64,000 nt of DNA from Sinonovacula constricta (taxonomy: Eukaryota > Mollusca > Bivalvia > Cardiida > Solecurtidae), in contig CM017572.1 of assembly GCA_007844125.1 (NCBI GenBank), forward strand, positions 33,200,095 through 33,264,094. The letters are read 5' to 3'. This document shows positions 37,873-51,101 of the stretch, piece after piece. The translations under genes and the position numbers were made by a program. Numbering within the stretch: the stretch's first letter is position 1; every line of letters begins with the position of its first letter. The notes beneath the pieces are model-generated. The model worked only from the letters and a program-made list of their open reading frames with translations. It was not told the origin of the DNA and did no database searches.

Positions 37873-38548
37873 CATGGGCGTACAATAATTTGTACGTTCA
37901 AACATTGCGTATTTTATGTGCACAATAGTTTTTTTTATATATTTTGTTTCAGTCCACTATTAACATGGGAGAGTAAATTATTCGCCTCTATGGTAATGTA
38001 GACAGTACATGATTGGGACCATAGTGTGGTGTATGGGATCACCACATAGTAAAAACTATAAAAGTTTAAAATCCAAAAAGTGTTATTTCAATATACAATT
38101 TAAAAATATATATTCCGTCTATTGTTTTTCGATGCCTCGGCACCTTTTTTTAGGACCAGGTTAAAATTATACTGGCATAAAAAAATCCAACAATGAACAT
38201 ATATTAATCTATATACAGTACATACAAATTCCCAATATTAAAAAAGCCTGTCGTAAATTTTATTTTAATTTTTATTATATATAACAGAGAATAGGAAAGA
38301 CTGGTTAACATGTGGGCGATGAGACCAATAATTTATTTCTGTGGTCTCGTGTATGTAATTATAGTTATTACATATATATTGTTATCGTCCACACACACAC
38401 ACCATAGGAACAGAGCTGTAAGAGTTCCATGAAAACAACAAGACGATCGAGAAAAAGAAGGGAATGGAGACATATCTACCGATGGTTGTCAATAACAAAC
38501 GTCGCCTCCCATTTCCAGTAAGATTATTTATTAAGTATTTTTTTAATA

Positions 38549-39717
38549 CTGTGGTATCATTTTATTTAGCGATGGCTTAATTTTCGCGTATTTCGCGCTC
38601 GGGCAAGTGCGCGAATTTAAAACCTAAGCTAAGATTTAACCATATAGTTCCACATACGTATCCGAAACGTGCTAATGTCTGAATGGACCTATATTTTGTT
38701 TTTAGTTGCCCTTATCGGTAGTTGATAAAAATTGAAGTATTTATTATGAATAAAAAAATATATCCTTTGCTGTAAAACATTTTGAGTCTTTTCTGTTCAA
38801 TATTACGTATAAAGCTTACCTTTTGTGTTTGTTGGTCTATTGTTTCAGTTTGTCAAGAGCTATGAAATATGTGACAGTGAAATTGGGATCAGTGAAATTA
38901 GCACATTTCAACATCCCAGCTGTTAGTTTCGGCACTCCCTAAGATTTTTTTTTATCTACGTGACAGTAAGCGAGTGTACTGGGAGAAATTGGGAGAATTG
39001 TTCACAGTGAAAAAAGATCAAAGGCTCACTTGCGGATAGTGTTAAAACTCTGCTTCCAAGATATAATTAGATGAGGGACAAAAATCAACAAAATGTGAGG
39101 AGTTATATCGATATTTAGGTAAAGGAAATTTTTTGACTGACCTAAGCCGTTTACGCGAACAAAAGAGAGATTAAAGCTGTAAGTAAACTTATTAGTGGGT
39201 ATCTACTCTACTACGAGAAGACCAACATGTTTCATTCGACCAGTAGGATTCAGTTTGTGTCACGTCCCAATCATCCGGGAATTTCACACCTTTGGGCAGT
39301 GACATTTCTGTTTTCCCTGTGTAGATCAGCTGCGGTGGGAGAAGGGAGCCGCTCTTGGTTACCTATATGACGGGTACGCCAATTAACATGCCAATTTCAT
39401 GCCAATTAAAGTATGCTATAAATGGCCCAACTGTATGGATCAAACGGGTCCCATGTCAATTAGCGGCTCCGAATAAACAGCGGTCCGATCATTGACTACT
39501 AGTAACAAAGGAAGTGGTAACTGACAGGGGTCAACTGACAAATGATTTGCTGGAGTGTTCAAATAAACAACAATGATAACGGGTCAGTCAATTTTCGATT
39601 ATAATATTTTTTTTTTATTTTTTTTTTAATTATTTGCGCGAATTTACGTCCGCGCGAAACAGTCTTTTTCTGCGATTGCGCGAAATTTCGTGCCAGCGAA
39701 ATTAAATGATACCACAG
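38549..39717. mobile_element. TIR element (MITE-like), TA-flanked, 1.17 kb
   Basis: The left end CTGTGGTATCATTTTATTTA and the right end AAATTAAATGATACCACAG are inverted copies, each bordered by TA. The inner parts of both arms are rich in CGCGAA/TTCGCG blocks (about 38,590-38,620 and 39,635-39,700). No transposase frame lies inside, so the element is non-autonomous. The TA border would suit a Tc1/mariner- or PIF-like mover; the superfamily is not certain. Confidence 0.75.
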
Positions 39718-39789
39718 TAGAAGAAATGTAGAGATTATTGGCAGGTATTTGAAGTACCATTAAATATTTATAAATATATTTAATCTTAT

Positions 39790-40435
39790 TAAATATATGG
39801 ACAGGCCCGTGTCCCTCCGAGGTACTGTTAATCGATAATATTATGATGCGGGAGAATAGATTTGAAAATATTCCCCACTAGATGCCTCAGCTGTCCGACG
39901 TACCCCGTGCGGCGCCCCCCGCCTGATCAGAATCTACAGGCCGACAGCACGATAAAAGTAGCCTCTAAACCATATAACATAATGTTGAGTTAACTTAACA
40001 CCTTCATATATTCTGACAATAATCGTAATGTGCCTATCATAAAGCATGAAAATAATGAATAATATGTATATGATAAATTATTAAGTATAATTTATGCTTT
40101 GTTAATTGCCCTGAGATATTTCGAGGATAATCAACTTCCTTTCTCGATGTTTCGCCATTTTCCACAGGCCATGTGTTGCCGAGCTGGATTAAATTCTTTT
40201 TAAAACACATGTAGATTGTACTGTTTAGAGATTTCGCACGGATTTAGAGTGTGGTCTTTTACTACGACCAGGTGCCTTTTTATGAATGGAAGTTAAGTGT
40301 CTTAGTTTTTACAGATTACGTATGGTCATTTTAACGACCTTCACCTTTTCCACCCCACATCTCACGCTATTCGTGGAGGATGCAGGTAAGTAGAGTTTAT
40401 TTATTAAATTGTTTACTTTGAATATAACATATTAT
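39790..40435. other. Intergenic
   Basis: A short frame at 40,323-40,385 (MVILTTFTFSTPHLTLFVED) ends at a consensus GTAAGT donor and could be a first exon, but nothing downstream supports it. Confidence 0.3.
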
Positions 40436-40438
40436 TTA

Positions 40439-41485
<1,047 letters not shown>

Positions 41486-41489
41486 ATTT

Positions 41490-41965
41490 GTGGCCTATCA
41501 GGCCCTACCAACTTCCCTCAGCCCTGAATCTACATGGTATAGGTACATGGCCGAGGGCTGATTCTGGTAAGCCGGGCATTAATTTATGGTTCTAAAATAC
41601 AGAGTGCCTATCAGGCCCTACCAACTCCACCCATCAGCTGGGTCATGGGTGGATCCCGGCAACCATATGATGTTTGATGTATTATTAATTAAATGAGTAT
41701 ACAGTTTTCCTATCAGGACCACCACTAATGCAGATTATGACAAATAAAACCATTTTTAAGGTGGATTCCGGTAAATCAAGGTGGATTCTGGTAAGTCGTG
41801 TCATCCCCTACCAACTTACAGGGGCCCCGCCGGGCAACCATATGATGTTTGATTTATTATTAATTACATTACTATATAGTTTCCCCATCAGGGCCTACCA
41901 ATTTCCACGGGCTAAGTCCCCACCTGCTGGTTGGAGCCAGGTCTGTGCCTAATCCGTGTAAGCCA
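41490..41965. repeat. Degenerate tandem repeat around TATCAGGCCCTACCAACT
   Basis: The motif TATCAGGCCCTACCAACT recurs with drift at about 41,497, 41,608, 41,709, 41,800 and 41,886. A second motif, GGCAACCATATGATGTTTGA followed by TATTATTAATTA, occurs at about 41,660 and 41,835. The units are GC-richer than their surroundings. No family is recognised. Confidence 0.7.
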
Positions 41966-42614
41966 GGTTAACTATTTAAATTTGCACATCACGCACAAGG
42001 GGTTCTACAATTTAAAATGTAGTTTGGTATGGATGGGGTTTACCACTGTAGCCCTTATTGGATGAACCAGCACTTTATATTTGTGTTATTAATGAAAGAG
42101 GGCTGGTTCCTCAGTTCGATTCTGAGAGGGGCTGGTGAAATATCCTTTTTATACTAAAGTTATATTAATATAAGTTTCTTTAATAGCATCATATTGGGTA
42201 TTTTAATTAGAATATTTATGTTTAAAGATATTCTATCATATAATAGAATATTTGATTATATGATGAGGCATGTTCGAGAGGTGAATGGACATTGTTGGGG
42301 ATTTTTTTTTCTATATTTTAGTTGACATCTGGGTGTTGTGAATAAATTCATCCAGAGCCTTAAATATGATTTTTTTCTGATTTTTGGCAGGTAGATGATA
42401 TTTTCTTTATTAAGTGTTAAATTTTCCGAAAAACGAAGTTTTTTCTAATTTTATCTCCCCCCTGTGATCCTCTCCACCCTTGTAGTAGCAGGTGTCCATC
42501 GTCACTCCTAACCCTGCATGTGGAGCAGTTCGGAGGAAGGTTTAGTTTATATTGTCCTTTATTGCCAGGTAGAAGAGTTGTGCCCAATCTTAGTCTAGTT
42601 ATGCATCGTTCAAT

Positions 42615-42805
42615 CCGAAAGTGTGAGTGGCGGTTCGCGGAATGGGAGGTCGCAGGTTCAAACCCCGGCCGGGTCAAACCAAAGACTTTAAAGTTGGTAG
42701 CAGTGGCTTCCCTCTAAACGCTTAGGGCTAAGGGGACAGCATTGTCGCTGTCAGTATAATAGACCAGCCGGGTTCAGTCCCTGGGCACCTCATAAGTGCC
42801 CCTGT
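42615..42805 (+). mobile_element. tRNA-derived SINE, 5'-truncated second copy
   Basis: Matches the 23.9-kb SINE from the anticodon-arm region (GGGAGGTCGCAGGTTCAAAC) through the body to GGGCACCTCATAAGTGCCCC. The A box is missing. The sequence passes directly into the 31-bp satellite array. Confidence 0.8.
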
Positions 42806-42809
42806 GCTA

Positions 42810-43463
42810 CATGTATGCCCTGTACGTTGCTGTTATGATGTTATTATGCCCTATTCATTGCTGCCATGACGTAAGTATGCCCTATACATTGCTGCCATGA
42901 CGTTGTTATGCGCTGTACAAAGCTGTTATGACGTTATTATGTCCTATACATTGCTGTCATGACGTTATGCCCTATTCATTATGATGGTATTATGCCATAC
43001 ACATTGCTGCCATGAATTTATTGTGCCACACCCGTTGCTGCCATGACGGTATTATTGCATATAACATTGCTGCCATGACGTTGCTATGCCATACACGGTG
43101 CAGCCATGACTTTGCAATGCCATACACATTGCTACCATGACTTTATTATGCCCTATACATTGCTGCCATTACGTTATTATGCCCTATACATTGCTACCAT
43201 GATTTTATAACGCCATATTCATTGGTGTCGTGACGTTATTATGCCATACACATTGCTGCCATGACGTTATTATGCTATACACATTGCTGCCATGACGTTA
43301 TTATGCCATACACATTGCAGCAATGGCGTTATTATGCCCTATACATTGCTGCCATGACGTTATTATGCCCTATACATTGCTGCCATGACGTTTTTTATGC
43401 TTTATACATTGCTGCCATGACGTTATTATGCTATACACATTGCTGCCATGACGTCATTATGCT
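42810..43463. repeat. 31-bp satellite array, left block
   Basis: About 21 monomers of GCTGCCATGACGTTATTATG followed by CCCTATACATT or CTATACACATT. Occasional 1-3-bp length variants occur. The right-hand monomers are the most uniform. The array is cut mid-monomer by the element that starts at 43,466. Confidence 0.95.
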
Positions 43464-43485
43464 ATAGGGGAATTTGTCGTGTCGT

Positions 43486-43552
43486 CACTTCCGGGAGTTT
43501 CCTGTTACTAAAAATAGCCTGGCCGTCAAGCTCTAGTTCGTCCGCCATTGTT
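43486..43552 (+). promoter_or_regulatory. ETS- and YY1-like sites ahead of the transposase gene
   Basis: CACTTCCGG (43,486-43,494) is an ETS/GABP-type core-promoter motif. TCCGCCATTGTT near 43,540 is a YY1-like motif read in reverse. Both lie 70-135 bases before the transposase ATG at 43,620, just inside the left terminus, where the promoter must be. Confidence 0.4.
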
Positions 43553-43619
43553 TTCTGTAGAAGTTTATCTTATCACGCCGTAAACCTTCGCATTTTTTAT
43601 CATAATTACGTGCATCAGA

Positions 43620-45902
43620 ATGGGAAAGGAGTGCATTGTTGTCGGGTGCTGTAACAGAGACACTGATAAGCAGATCGGACTTAAATTCCACCGACTTCCT
43701 AAAGATGAAAAGAGGAGAAACTGTGGTTGAAAGCTATCAACAGAAAGGACCCTGTGACGGGGAAAGACTGGATCCCCGGGGATGATGGAGCACGCGTTTG
43801 CAGCGAACATTTCATACAAGGTACCGACTAGAGATTATTTTATAAATACTTGCATTTTCCAAATAAATACTTATGCCAATATATTAATCATGATCGGAGT
43901 AAATGCGAAATAGCTGCGCATCCATTCGGTGCACGGTTTATATATTGGTATATGTTCCTGTTAATTTCTAAATAAATGTCAGGGGGCTAGAATCTTTTAC
44001 ATGTCAAAAGTTGGCAGGAATTCTTTTATAATTAAATCCTGTGAACACGTTTGCAGGATAAATTACCATGATCAGTGAGATAATCAGTATGTGCTGTTGC
44101 TTTTGTTGCTGTTAAGTAAATCGGGGAGGATAATAATCCTGTCCCTAAATGGGGTTGAACCCAGGATCTTCAGTTCTGTAGACAGAGACTCATACACGTC
44201 GGTAATGGGAAGTACCTAAATGCACTACACTGTTATGACATCATTTCATATTTTAATGAGGAAAAAAAGAATGTGTCATTTATCCTAAAAATGTTCATTT
44301 ACTTCAGGCAAAAGTGATGACCCTATCAGTCCTGACTACGTTCCATCAGTCAACCTTGGTTATCATACTCCTATGAGAACTCTGGACCGCTTCAACAGAA
44401 CAGTTAATCGAACAGCAGAACAGAATGCGAAGCGTCAGCTGCCATTCCAGGATTCTTTGAGCCTATCAGTTTTGGATTCTGAAGCTGCAGAAGTCTTGCT
44501 TGGCCTGTCATCAACTCCACCAAATCACGACAACAAAGAAAATTCAGGTAAGGTGATGAAATTCATGCTGTTGTTAAAGTGTTTGGTGAGCTTATATATG
44601 CTGGTGTTACCTACATTTTTTAAGTATAATTGTGCTCTGCACTTCTCAAAAACGTCTTACTCTATAATGATAAACTACCTCAGTAACAAACTCTATCTTT
44701 TAACTGTTAAACAGAAAATATTTTTGAAATATTAAATCAAGTTTTAAAAAACACACTACTGTTGAAATTAAGGAGAACTTAATATTTTGGGAAAGTAAAT
44801 ATTATCTTTTGATTTGTGAAGTTTAGAAACTGTTAAAAATAACTGGACTAGACATTTAAGTACTTACGCAAGTTTTTATTCACAACCACCATGACAACAT
44901 TTAGATGCATTTGAATTAAAATGTTTAGTAATATAATTGTGTTTATTACAGACAAAGGGGATCGTCACGACACCTGCATAAAACTACTAGCAGAGGCCAA
45001 TATCAAGACCAAGCAAGTCATGCAGGAGCTCAACAGACTGACTCTGGAGAACGACGCGTTGAGGAACACAACCACCAAGCTCCGATTTAATCAGCTGTCA
45101 GAAGAGGAGGTTAAACATGTTACCAGTGGCTTCTTGGGTATGTTGAGGACATTTTGCCCAAGTCAACCCTGATGACAGCTGCAGATATTCTTTGATGAAA
45201 ATAAGGCTTAATTCACCCCAGAAGGACCTTGCCTTTAGGTTTGGAGTGTCAGAGACATCTGTCACTTCATACATAGATGCTACAGTACCAGTTCTGGCCA
45301 AAAGGCTGGTATTTTTAATTCGCTGGCCAGGACATGAAGAAATTATTCGGACACGTCCACAATGCTTCAAGGATACTTTTCCAAAGTGCGTATCGATAAT
45401 CGACTGCACAGAAGTATTCATTGACAGTCCAGCAGACTTTGCAGCCAGAAATGCTACCTACAGCACTTACAAACATGCACATACTTTAAAGTTCTTTGTC
45501 AGCATAACACCTGCAGGGTCTGTGTCCTTTATATCACAGGCTTACCCCGGAAAAACCTCAGACAAGATATTAGCAAATGACTGTGGATATTTTAACTTTA
45601 TTGAGCATGGTGATGTTGTGCTGGCCGACCGTGGCTTCCTCATCTCCGATGAACTTAACGAGTTAGGTGCAGAGCTTGTTATCCCAGCATTTACCAGAGG
45701 GAAAATGCAACTGAGTGCACGAGATGTGGAGAAAGGAAGAAAAATCTCAAATGTGCGCATTCATGTTGAGAGAGCAATGGAACGTTTAAAGAACTTCAGA
45801 ATATTAAGCGAGAAGATGCATTCAAATATTGTGCCTCATGCTGATAGTATAATGACTATTTGTGCTGGCATTGTCAATCTATATCCCAGTCTGGTGTCTT
45901 GA
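43620..45902 (+). pseudogene. ISL2EU-like THAP / DDE transposase, frameshifted
   Basis: Exons 43,620-43,820, 44,308-44,547 and 44,952-45,902 have good splice sites and matching phases. Exon 1 encodes a THAP zinc finger (C-x4-C near the start, FHRLPKD, and CSEHF at the end). Exon 2 is a low-complexity linker. Exon 3 begins with a leucine-zipper-like coil (LNRLTLENDALRNTTTKL) and ends with a DDE_Tnp_4 core of about 236 codons. The likely catalytic residues are Asp in SIIDCTEVF, Asp in VVLADRGF and Glu in IHVERAMERLK. Breaks are a -1 shift near 43,718-43,721 inside the THAP finger, one near 45,115-45,135, and one near 45,187-45,195 just before the DDE core. THAP fingers bind DNA, here presumably the element ends. 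The DDE core looks intact but is cut off from its DNA-binding half. Confidence 0.8.
44100..44215 (-). mobile_element. SINE remnant in transposase intron 1
   Basis: The minus strand reads CAGAACTGAAGATCCTGGGT then TCAACCCC, a good B box, followed by GGACAGGATTATTATCCTCC. The anticodon-side sequence matches the decayed head at 11.4 kb. Confidence 0.5.
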
Positions 45903-46795
45903 AGTATACTCTATAAATAATGTAGACATTGAGTGTTGTTGCCAACACTAAATTGTAAGGGGTCATTTGTTACCCACATAATGGAAGTATGCGGGCTATC
46001 CAGAAAATCTATGTGTTATCATATATATTATATGCAATGTTTGTTCTGGATAACGTTTTTACCCTACAGCAGTCACATTACTCCACTTGGAGATGCCCCT
46101 CTCTAAAGGGATGTGACCTTAATTTGAAATATTATTGTATTTGTTGCTTTAATGGGAGTTTAAAACTGATTAGCATGAAAAATATTTGTAAAGTGAACTT
46201 AAATTTCCATGTGAATTACTAGTATTATTTTTCATTATGTTAAAAGTTTCATGAGTAATTTAAGCATGATGATTATATGCAGGTAACTTTTCATTAGTCA
46301 AATGGTGATGTATAGGCATAGAGCAGTAAGGTAAACAAGGGTATTAAATAATACAACTGTAATATTGTGTGTATTCTTTTAATTTCTTAGCTTTAGTATG
46401 CTTGTTACCATGTCACATGTGCATATCAAGATAATAAAGGATTGGCATTACACTTTTTTGTTTTTGTTTCTCTTAACAGAGATCATTCATTCAAATAAAA
46501 TATGTAATTAAAAACTGCATAAAAGAAAGTTGAAATTTTACTTTAAAACTCTTCTTCTGTATTGCTACCAATAAGGGAAACACAAATAAGCAAAACAATG
46601 ACAAACTTCAAAATAACTTATTGAAAAGACAGCAAATGACTTCTCTTGCATCACATATTTTCTATACAATAAAATAAATAGGAAATAAACACAAATGTTT
46701 TATTCAGAAATGCTAAAATATATATTCATGGCATTGGTCTATCCATGTACTTATATTACTAGTACAATCATTTATATTGTGATGTAAAATAATGG

Positions 46796-47675
46796 CAGGG
46801 TTGGGCGGTAAATACCACCCCCGGTATTTACCGGCCTGGAAAATACTCCCCAAAGTGGTTACAAAGATGAGGTTTTTTGCCTTAAAATACTACAGAAATC
46901 TCAATTTAGTTGACAGTTATTAATGTATAATCATAATAATAATTCAATTACTCAGACATTTTATTTAAATATCATATCAGGTGATCATTATAAGCATATA
47001 GGGTAAAATTAATTTTTAAATAACTGTCTTTTTTTACTTAGAACCTAAAATACAGCAGGTGAGAAATTAATGCAAATTCACCTGTGCACCTTGCTATTAA
47101 CATTTAACAAGCGAAGCCATATTGTCTAGACAATTAAAACAACAGGTTTCAAACATGGGGCTGTAATAGCTAGGGGCAACAAATAAATTATCTAGACAAT
47201 TTGTCTAGGTGCAAGCAAGTGGTTGTATATTGGTATGACATGAGCTACTGTGTCATCAGTATGGCTTGATTCTTGAGTTACATTTATAACAGACAGAAAT
47301 TCTCTTGTCATCATCATTTCTATAACTGCACTCCCCACTATTACCAAGCTACTATTCACTATGAAGCCAAAAGATCCAGTCTGGAACTTTTTTGCCATTG
47401 TAGACCAAGACAACAAGACTAATGGTAGATGCATTAACTGCAAAACAGTGGTTAGTGCCAAAGCCCCTTAAATATTTATTTATTATGAATAAAGTGTAAA
47501 ACTTAAGTATAAATAAAATGGCAATTGATGTGTAAACTTGAAATTATCCATATGAATGAAGATAATAGGGAATATTGTATATATTCCAGACTGGTCAATT
47601 CAATCAACCAGTATTTGCTGGTAAATACCGCCGGCATGGAAAATACTCATATTTGCCGGCATTTTGCCAACCCTG
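46796..47675 (+). mobile_element. Non-autonomous hAT element nested in the ISL2EU-like element
   Basis: The ends CAGGGTTGGGCGGTAAATAC and GCATTTTGCCAACCCTG are inverted (CAGGGTTGG). The element is flanked by a perfect 8-bp duplication, AATAATGG, at 46,788-46,795 and 47,676-47,683, the hAT signature. Both subterminal regions also share GGTATTTACC/GGTAAATACC and GGAAAATACT blocks. It sits between the 3' ends of the two convergent host-element genes and so breaks neither. Confidence 0.92.
47361..47471 (+). CDS. BED zinc-finger remnant of hAT transposase
   Basis: A 36-codon frame reads MKPKDPVWNFFAIVD, then NGRCINCKTVVSAKA, then stops. The W-x-F-F followed by C-x2-C is the first half of a BED finger, the DNA-binding module at the start of many hAT transposases. 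The second zinc pair and the RNase-H-like core are absent, so the nested element is an internally deleted derivative of an autonomous hAT. Confidence 0.65.
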   Translation: MKPKDPVWNFFAIVDQDNKTNGRCINCKTVVSAKAP

Positions 47676-47874
47676 AATAATGGAAATGGCATGTCAAATT
47701 AAGAACCTTAAACATGTCTGCTTCTCTCAAACAACAACAGGAAGTAAGAGGTGAAATATTGAAGATGATATCACAGATATTTAAATTTTGTAAAAACACG
47801 ACAGCAATGACAGTCCAAGAATTCTGTATTATGACCTCAATAATAACAAATCAAACACATCACTAATCACATCA

Positions 47875-50800
47875 CTAATCATGTTTACACCTTGGACACA
47901 GCCATTTTCCACGGGGCTTACGTTTTACATCTACACATCTGTAGTGAAACCAACCAATTTGGCAGCCCTCATGTGAACACATTATCATCTTTCCATATTC
48001 AGGTTCCTTGCAGATGCACCAACGCTGCAATTGTTCATATTGTTCAATTGTTGGATTTGACATCTGTTTATCTTTCAGTCTGGAAGTAAGCAGCTCAGGA
48101 AGCAGATAATCCTTCAGAAAGGCAGAACACTTTCTCTGCAGCTTCTCCAAGAAGTCACTTTCCCGACCAACCCTAACTATAACTAACACTGGTGTACCTG
48201 ACGGCTGTGTCATAACGACAAAGTCACAGTATTGCACATCAAACACCATCATGTGGAATTGCACTTGCGTGTAATACCTGTGAGTACGCTTGAGATTTAA
48301 ATGTTCATCAAGACAGAAGTCCTTGTCTTCTTTTGCAGCATTTTGTGCCATCACAGCTCTGTGCTTAAAGGGACACTTTATCTCTAGTGTTCCAATCCCA
48401 CAGCAATTACAACTGATGACACCATCAGCTGTTGCTCCAAAAAATGGGTTTTTGCCACTAACAAGAAACCCAGATGTGTCACAGCTGAAGTTTTGGTGTT
48501 GGACATTGACATGTTTTGCATACATGTCTCTCACACTGGCTTCATTCTTAAGTCCCCACTTAACACCATCTTTCTTGCTTAGGCCATAGGACTTGTAGCC
48601 TGCAACACGCATCACAAGGTTGTCTGGACAGGTTGTTTCCTTTCTTGTTATAATGTCATGAGCCTTTGATGCTGTTATTCTGCCAGCTCTGTGTCTATAC
48701 TAAAGAGGTGATATGTTTTGTGTCTTTGTTTTGTTAAAAAGTGTTATTATCTGCTGTGATGTGACTTCTGTTGAACTTTGTATACACTCTACCCTATGCT
48801 TTAAGTCCTTTTCACACAATTCTTTGTTTTTTTTCTTCAAACAAACTTAATGGCAGAAGAGGCAGGGGTTCTTCTGTGAGGTGTTGTTTCTTCTGTTGTT
48901 GTTCTGGAAAAACTGGCGGAATTAAGTTGAAGAATGATGCATCAGGACAGACAGCATACAGTGCCTTCAGGTCATCACAAGATGGCAGAGGATCTCTACT
49001 GGTTGGCGTCACTGACTCAACTATCTTTTTTCTGTTTCCAAACAGGTGCTGCATTTTTGTAACTGGGCTAGGATCAACCTAAAACAATAAAAGGTATTTT
49101 AGGCTCATGGTTAACATCTGCAGAAAGTAAAGTACATGTATATATCACAATGAGGGTATGTTTGGCACGGGCTGTTTAAGTATTTTACTGGGCAAAGGAA
49201 ATTACAAATACTAACAATTCTTGGTCAATTCAACATCAAGATGCATACTTACTCCTCATTTGTTTATGTAATTGTAATGTTATTACAAATATAAATTTTT
49301 GAAATGTGACAAAAGGTATTTAGCTTTTACTTCAGTTAACTACAAATTTTATTCAGATATCTTGATGGAATTATTTAATGGAATTCTTTCTATTGATACA
49401 TAATTCCCTTTAGACTGTTTACAAAGAAACAAAATGTGTGTTCTTTCTTTTTTCTTAGGGTTCTTGCAAAAAGAATTAATGAAAAAAAATTATCAATTGA
49501 AAATACTCATTAATTTGATGATAAGTACACAAGCATAGTTGCAAGATTTGGTGTTTTATTGTTGTTATATACATGTAATATTTATACATCTGACAGTCTA
49601 AAAAAGGGAGTAACTTACCTGCTCTTTAAAATGTTGATTCCACATTCGGCCCACATCAGTGGAAGACTTTTCTGTGTACTGCCATCGGACTGCTCTCTCC
49701 ACCTTGAAGAGTATGGCTGCTACATGGCTGCATGTTTCTCCCAACCTAAAGTAGTAAAGATAATTGAGATAAACAAATAATGACGTTGTAAATCCGAACA
49801 AATTAAGACAACACAAAACATATAAATCCAATCTACTTTGTTTTTTGCATTTGTCATGTACCTGCAACTAAATAATAAACTTATTCACGAGATAATTCTT
49901 TTTAAATTTTTCAATATTATGTAAATTAAGTATGGTCAAGAAGATATAAACTTGTGCATATATATTTACTGCTTTCACACACAAATGCACAACCATTATT
50001 ATTAAGATGTTTGCTGACAGGTGAAGAAAATGTGTTTGTTACAATCTACAAAGATAGGGGCACTTAACCAACACGTTTTGGTGGCATTTGTTATCTAGAA
50101 TGACCAAATTTCTCTTGATGTGACCCTTGTTGTTATTGTAAGTGCAGTAAGAACATCAGCAATCACTAAAACAAAACTGTGATTTTGCACATACCCTGCC
50201 ATACATGTGCAGTGTGCACAGTAGATATTGGCAGTTTCCTTCTCAATGCAGACCCAGGCTTGATGTGGCTCGTCTCTTGTCCGCATGGAGGGCGTCACAG
50301 CTGCACGGAGGAAGCAGTAAGGACTGTCTTCTACATCATAGTAGAATACAACTTGCAGATGACGACTCTCTACGTACCTGAAAAGATATACAAAATTACT
50401 GAGAAAAAAACAACAACATACATGCAAAGCTATTAAAGTAAAAAAAACTGAATGTGTGCATCATATCTTCATCTGTCTACCTAGAGTAGACCTATCTGTA
50501 TTTATTTCACTTTCATAATAGACGAATAAAGGATGAAATGCAATTTTAAGTATATGGTGGAAATAAGATTAATAAAAACAAAATCGATTAATTGAATGTA
50601 TCAGTTCGAAAGTTTAAGAAAACGGTGTCAATGCTGGCGGACTAAGTTGCACTTTGAGAAAAAAAAATGTAAGTTTATGCTTCGATAACTTAAAACTATA
50701 TTATGAACTGAAAATGTTTATTTTAAATATACCTGTACGCTTCGAGACTCTTGTAGTTTTTCATTGTGGTAGGACTAAATAGAGCAGGACTCAAGATGAG

Positions 50801-51007
50801 GTATGTGTAAAGCTGTCCAAAATCTACGCTCGGCCATTTGGTAAGGTCACGGCTCCATTTATCCAGTGGTATTTTGTAGGGATCGGGGAGAGTCTTCTGT
50901 CCCTTCTCGTACTTCAGCTTTGTGAAATACCGTTCTCTTCCTTCTCTCTCAAGTCCTCGAACGTAAATAGACACATCCGTCAAGATTTCCGGTTCCTTTT
51001 CTTCCAT
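47875..51007 (-). pseudogene. ISL2EU-like SWIM / YqaJ nuclease / PHD protein, interrupted
   Basis: Minus-strand exons are 51,007-50,733, 50,377-50,195, 49,745-49,619 and one long exon 49,078-47,875, with good donors and acceptors. Exons 2 and 3 together form a SWIM zinc finger, CTCMAG joined to LGETCSH (C-x-C ... C-x-H). The long exon carries HRAGRITASKAH, then the YqaJ-type exonuclease core with GLKNEAS, GATADGVIS and GTLEIKCPF (the Asp and E-x-K of the lambda-exonuclease fold). It ends in a PHD finger (WCICKEPE, IMCSHEGC, WFHYRC, WLCPRCKHD). Breaks are an A8 run at 48,834-48,827 (one base too many) and a TAG at 48,702-48,700 where relatives would have Trp before the RHRAGR motif. Splicing at TTTAG beside that TAG is an alternative reading. 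The protein's part in transposition is not established; the PHD finger suggests contact with histone tails. Confidence 0.8.
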
Positions 51008-51076
51008 GACCTTTCAATCTTTACGGGTCAACGATTGACAACAATGGCGAATGGCCGACTAATTGACGGCCAGTCA

Positions 51077-51101
51077 TTGCGCATGCGCAAGAATGACGTC
51101 A
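51077..51101 (-). promoter_or_regulatory. NRF1 palindrome plus CRE at the SWIM-YqaJ gene start
   Basis: TTGCGCATGCGCAA (51,077-51,090) is a perfect NRF1-type site, and TGACGTCA (51,094-51,101) is a perfect CRE. They sit 70-95 bases ahead of the ATG at 51,007, just inside the right terminus. Ubiquitous-factor sites like these suit a gene that must be read in germ cells. Confidence 0.5.

Noticed and set aside
40323..40385. Possible signal-peptide first exon ending at GTAAGT
   Set aside because: Only about 20 residues, with no downstream exon or upstream promoter that I could support.
42810..43465. CRISPR-like array of ~31-bp repeats
   Set aside because: The monomers are directly adjacent with no unique spacers and the setting is eukaryotic, so it is a satellite.
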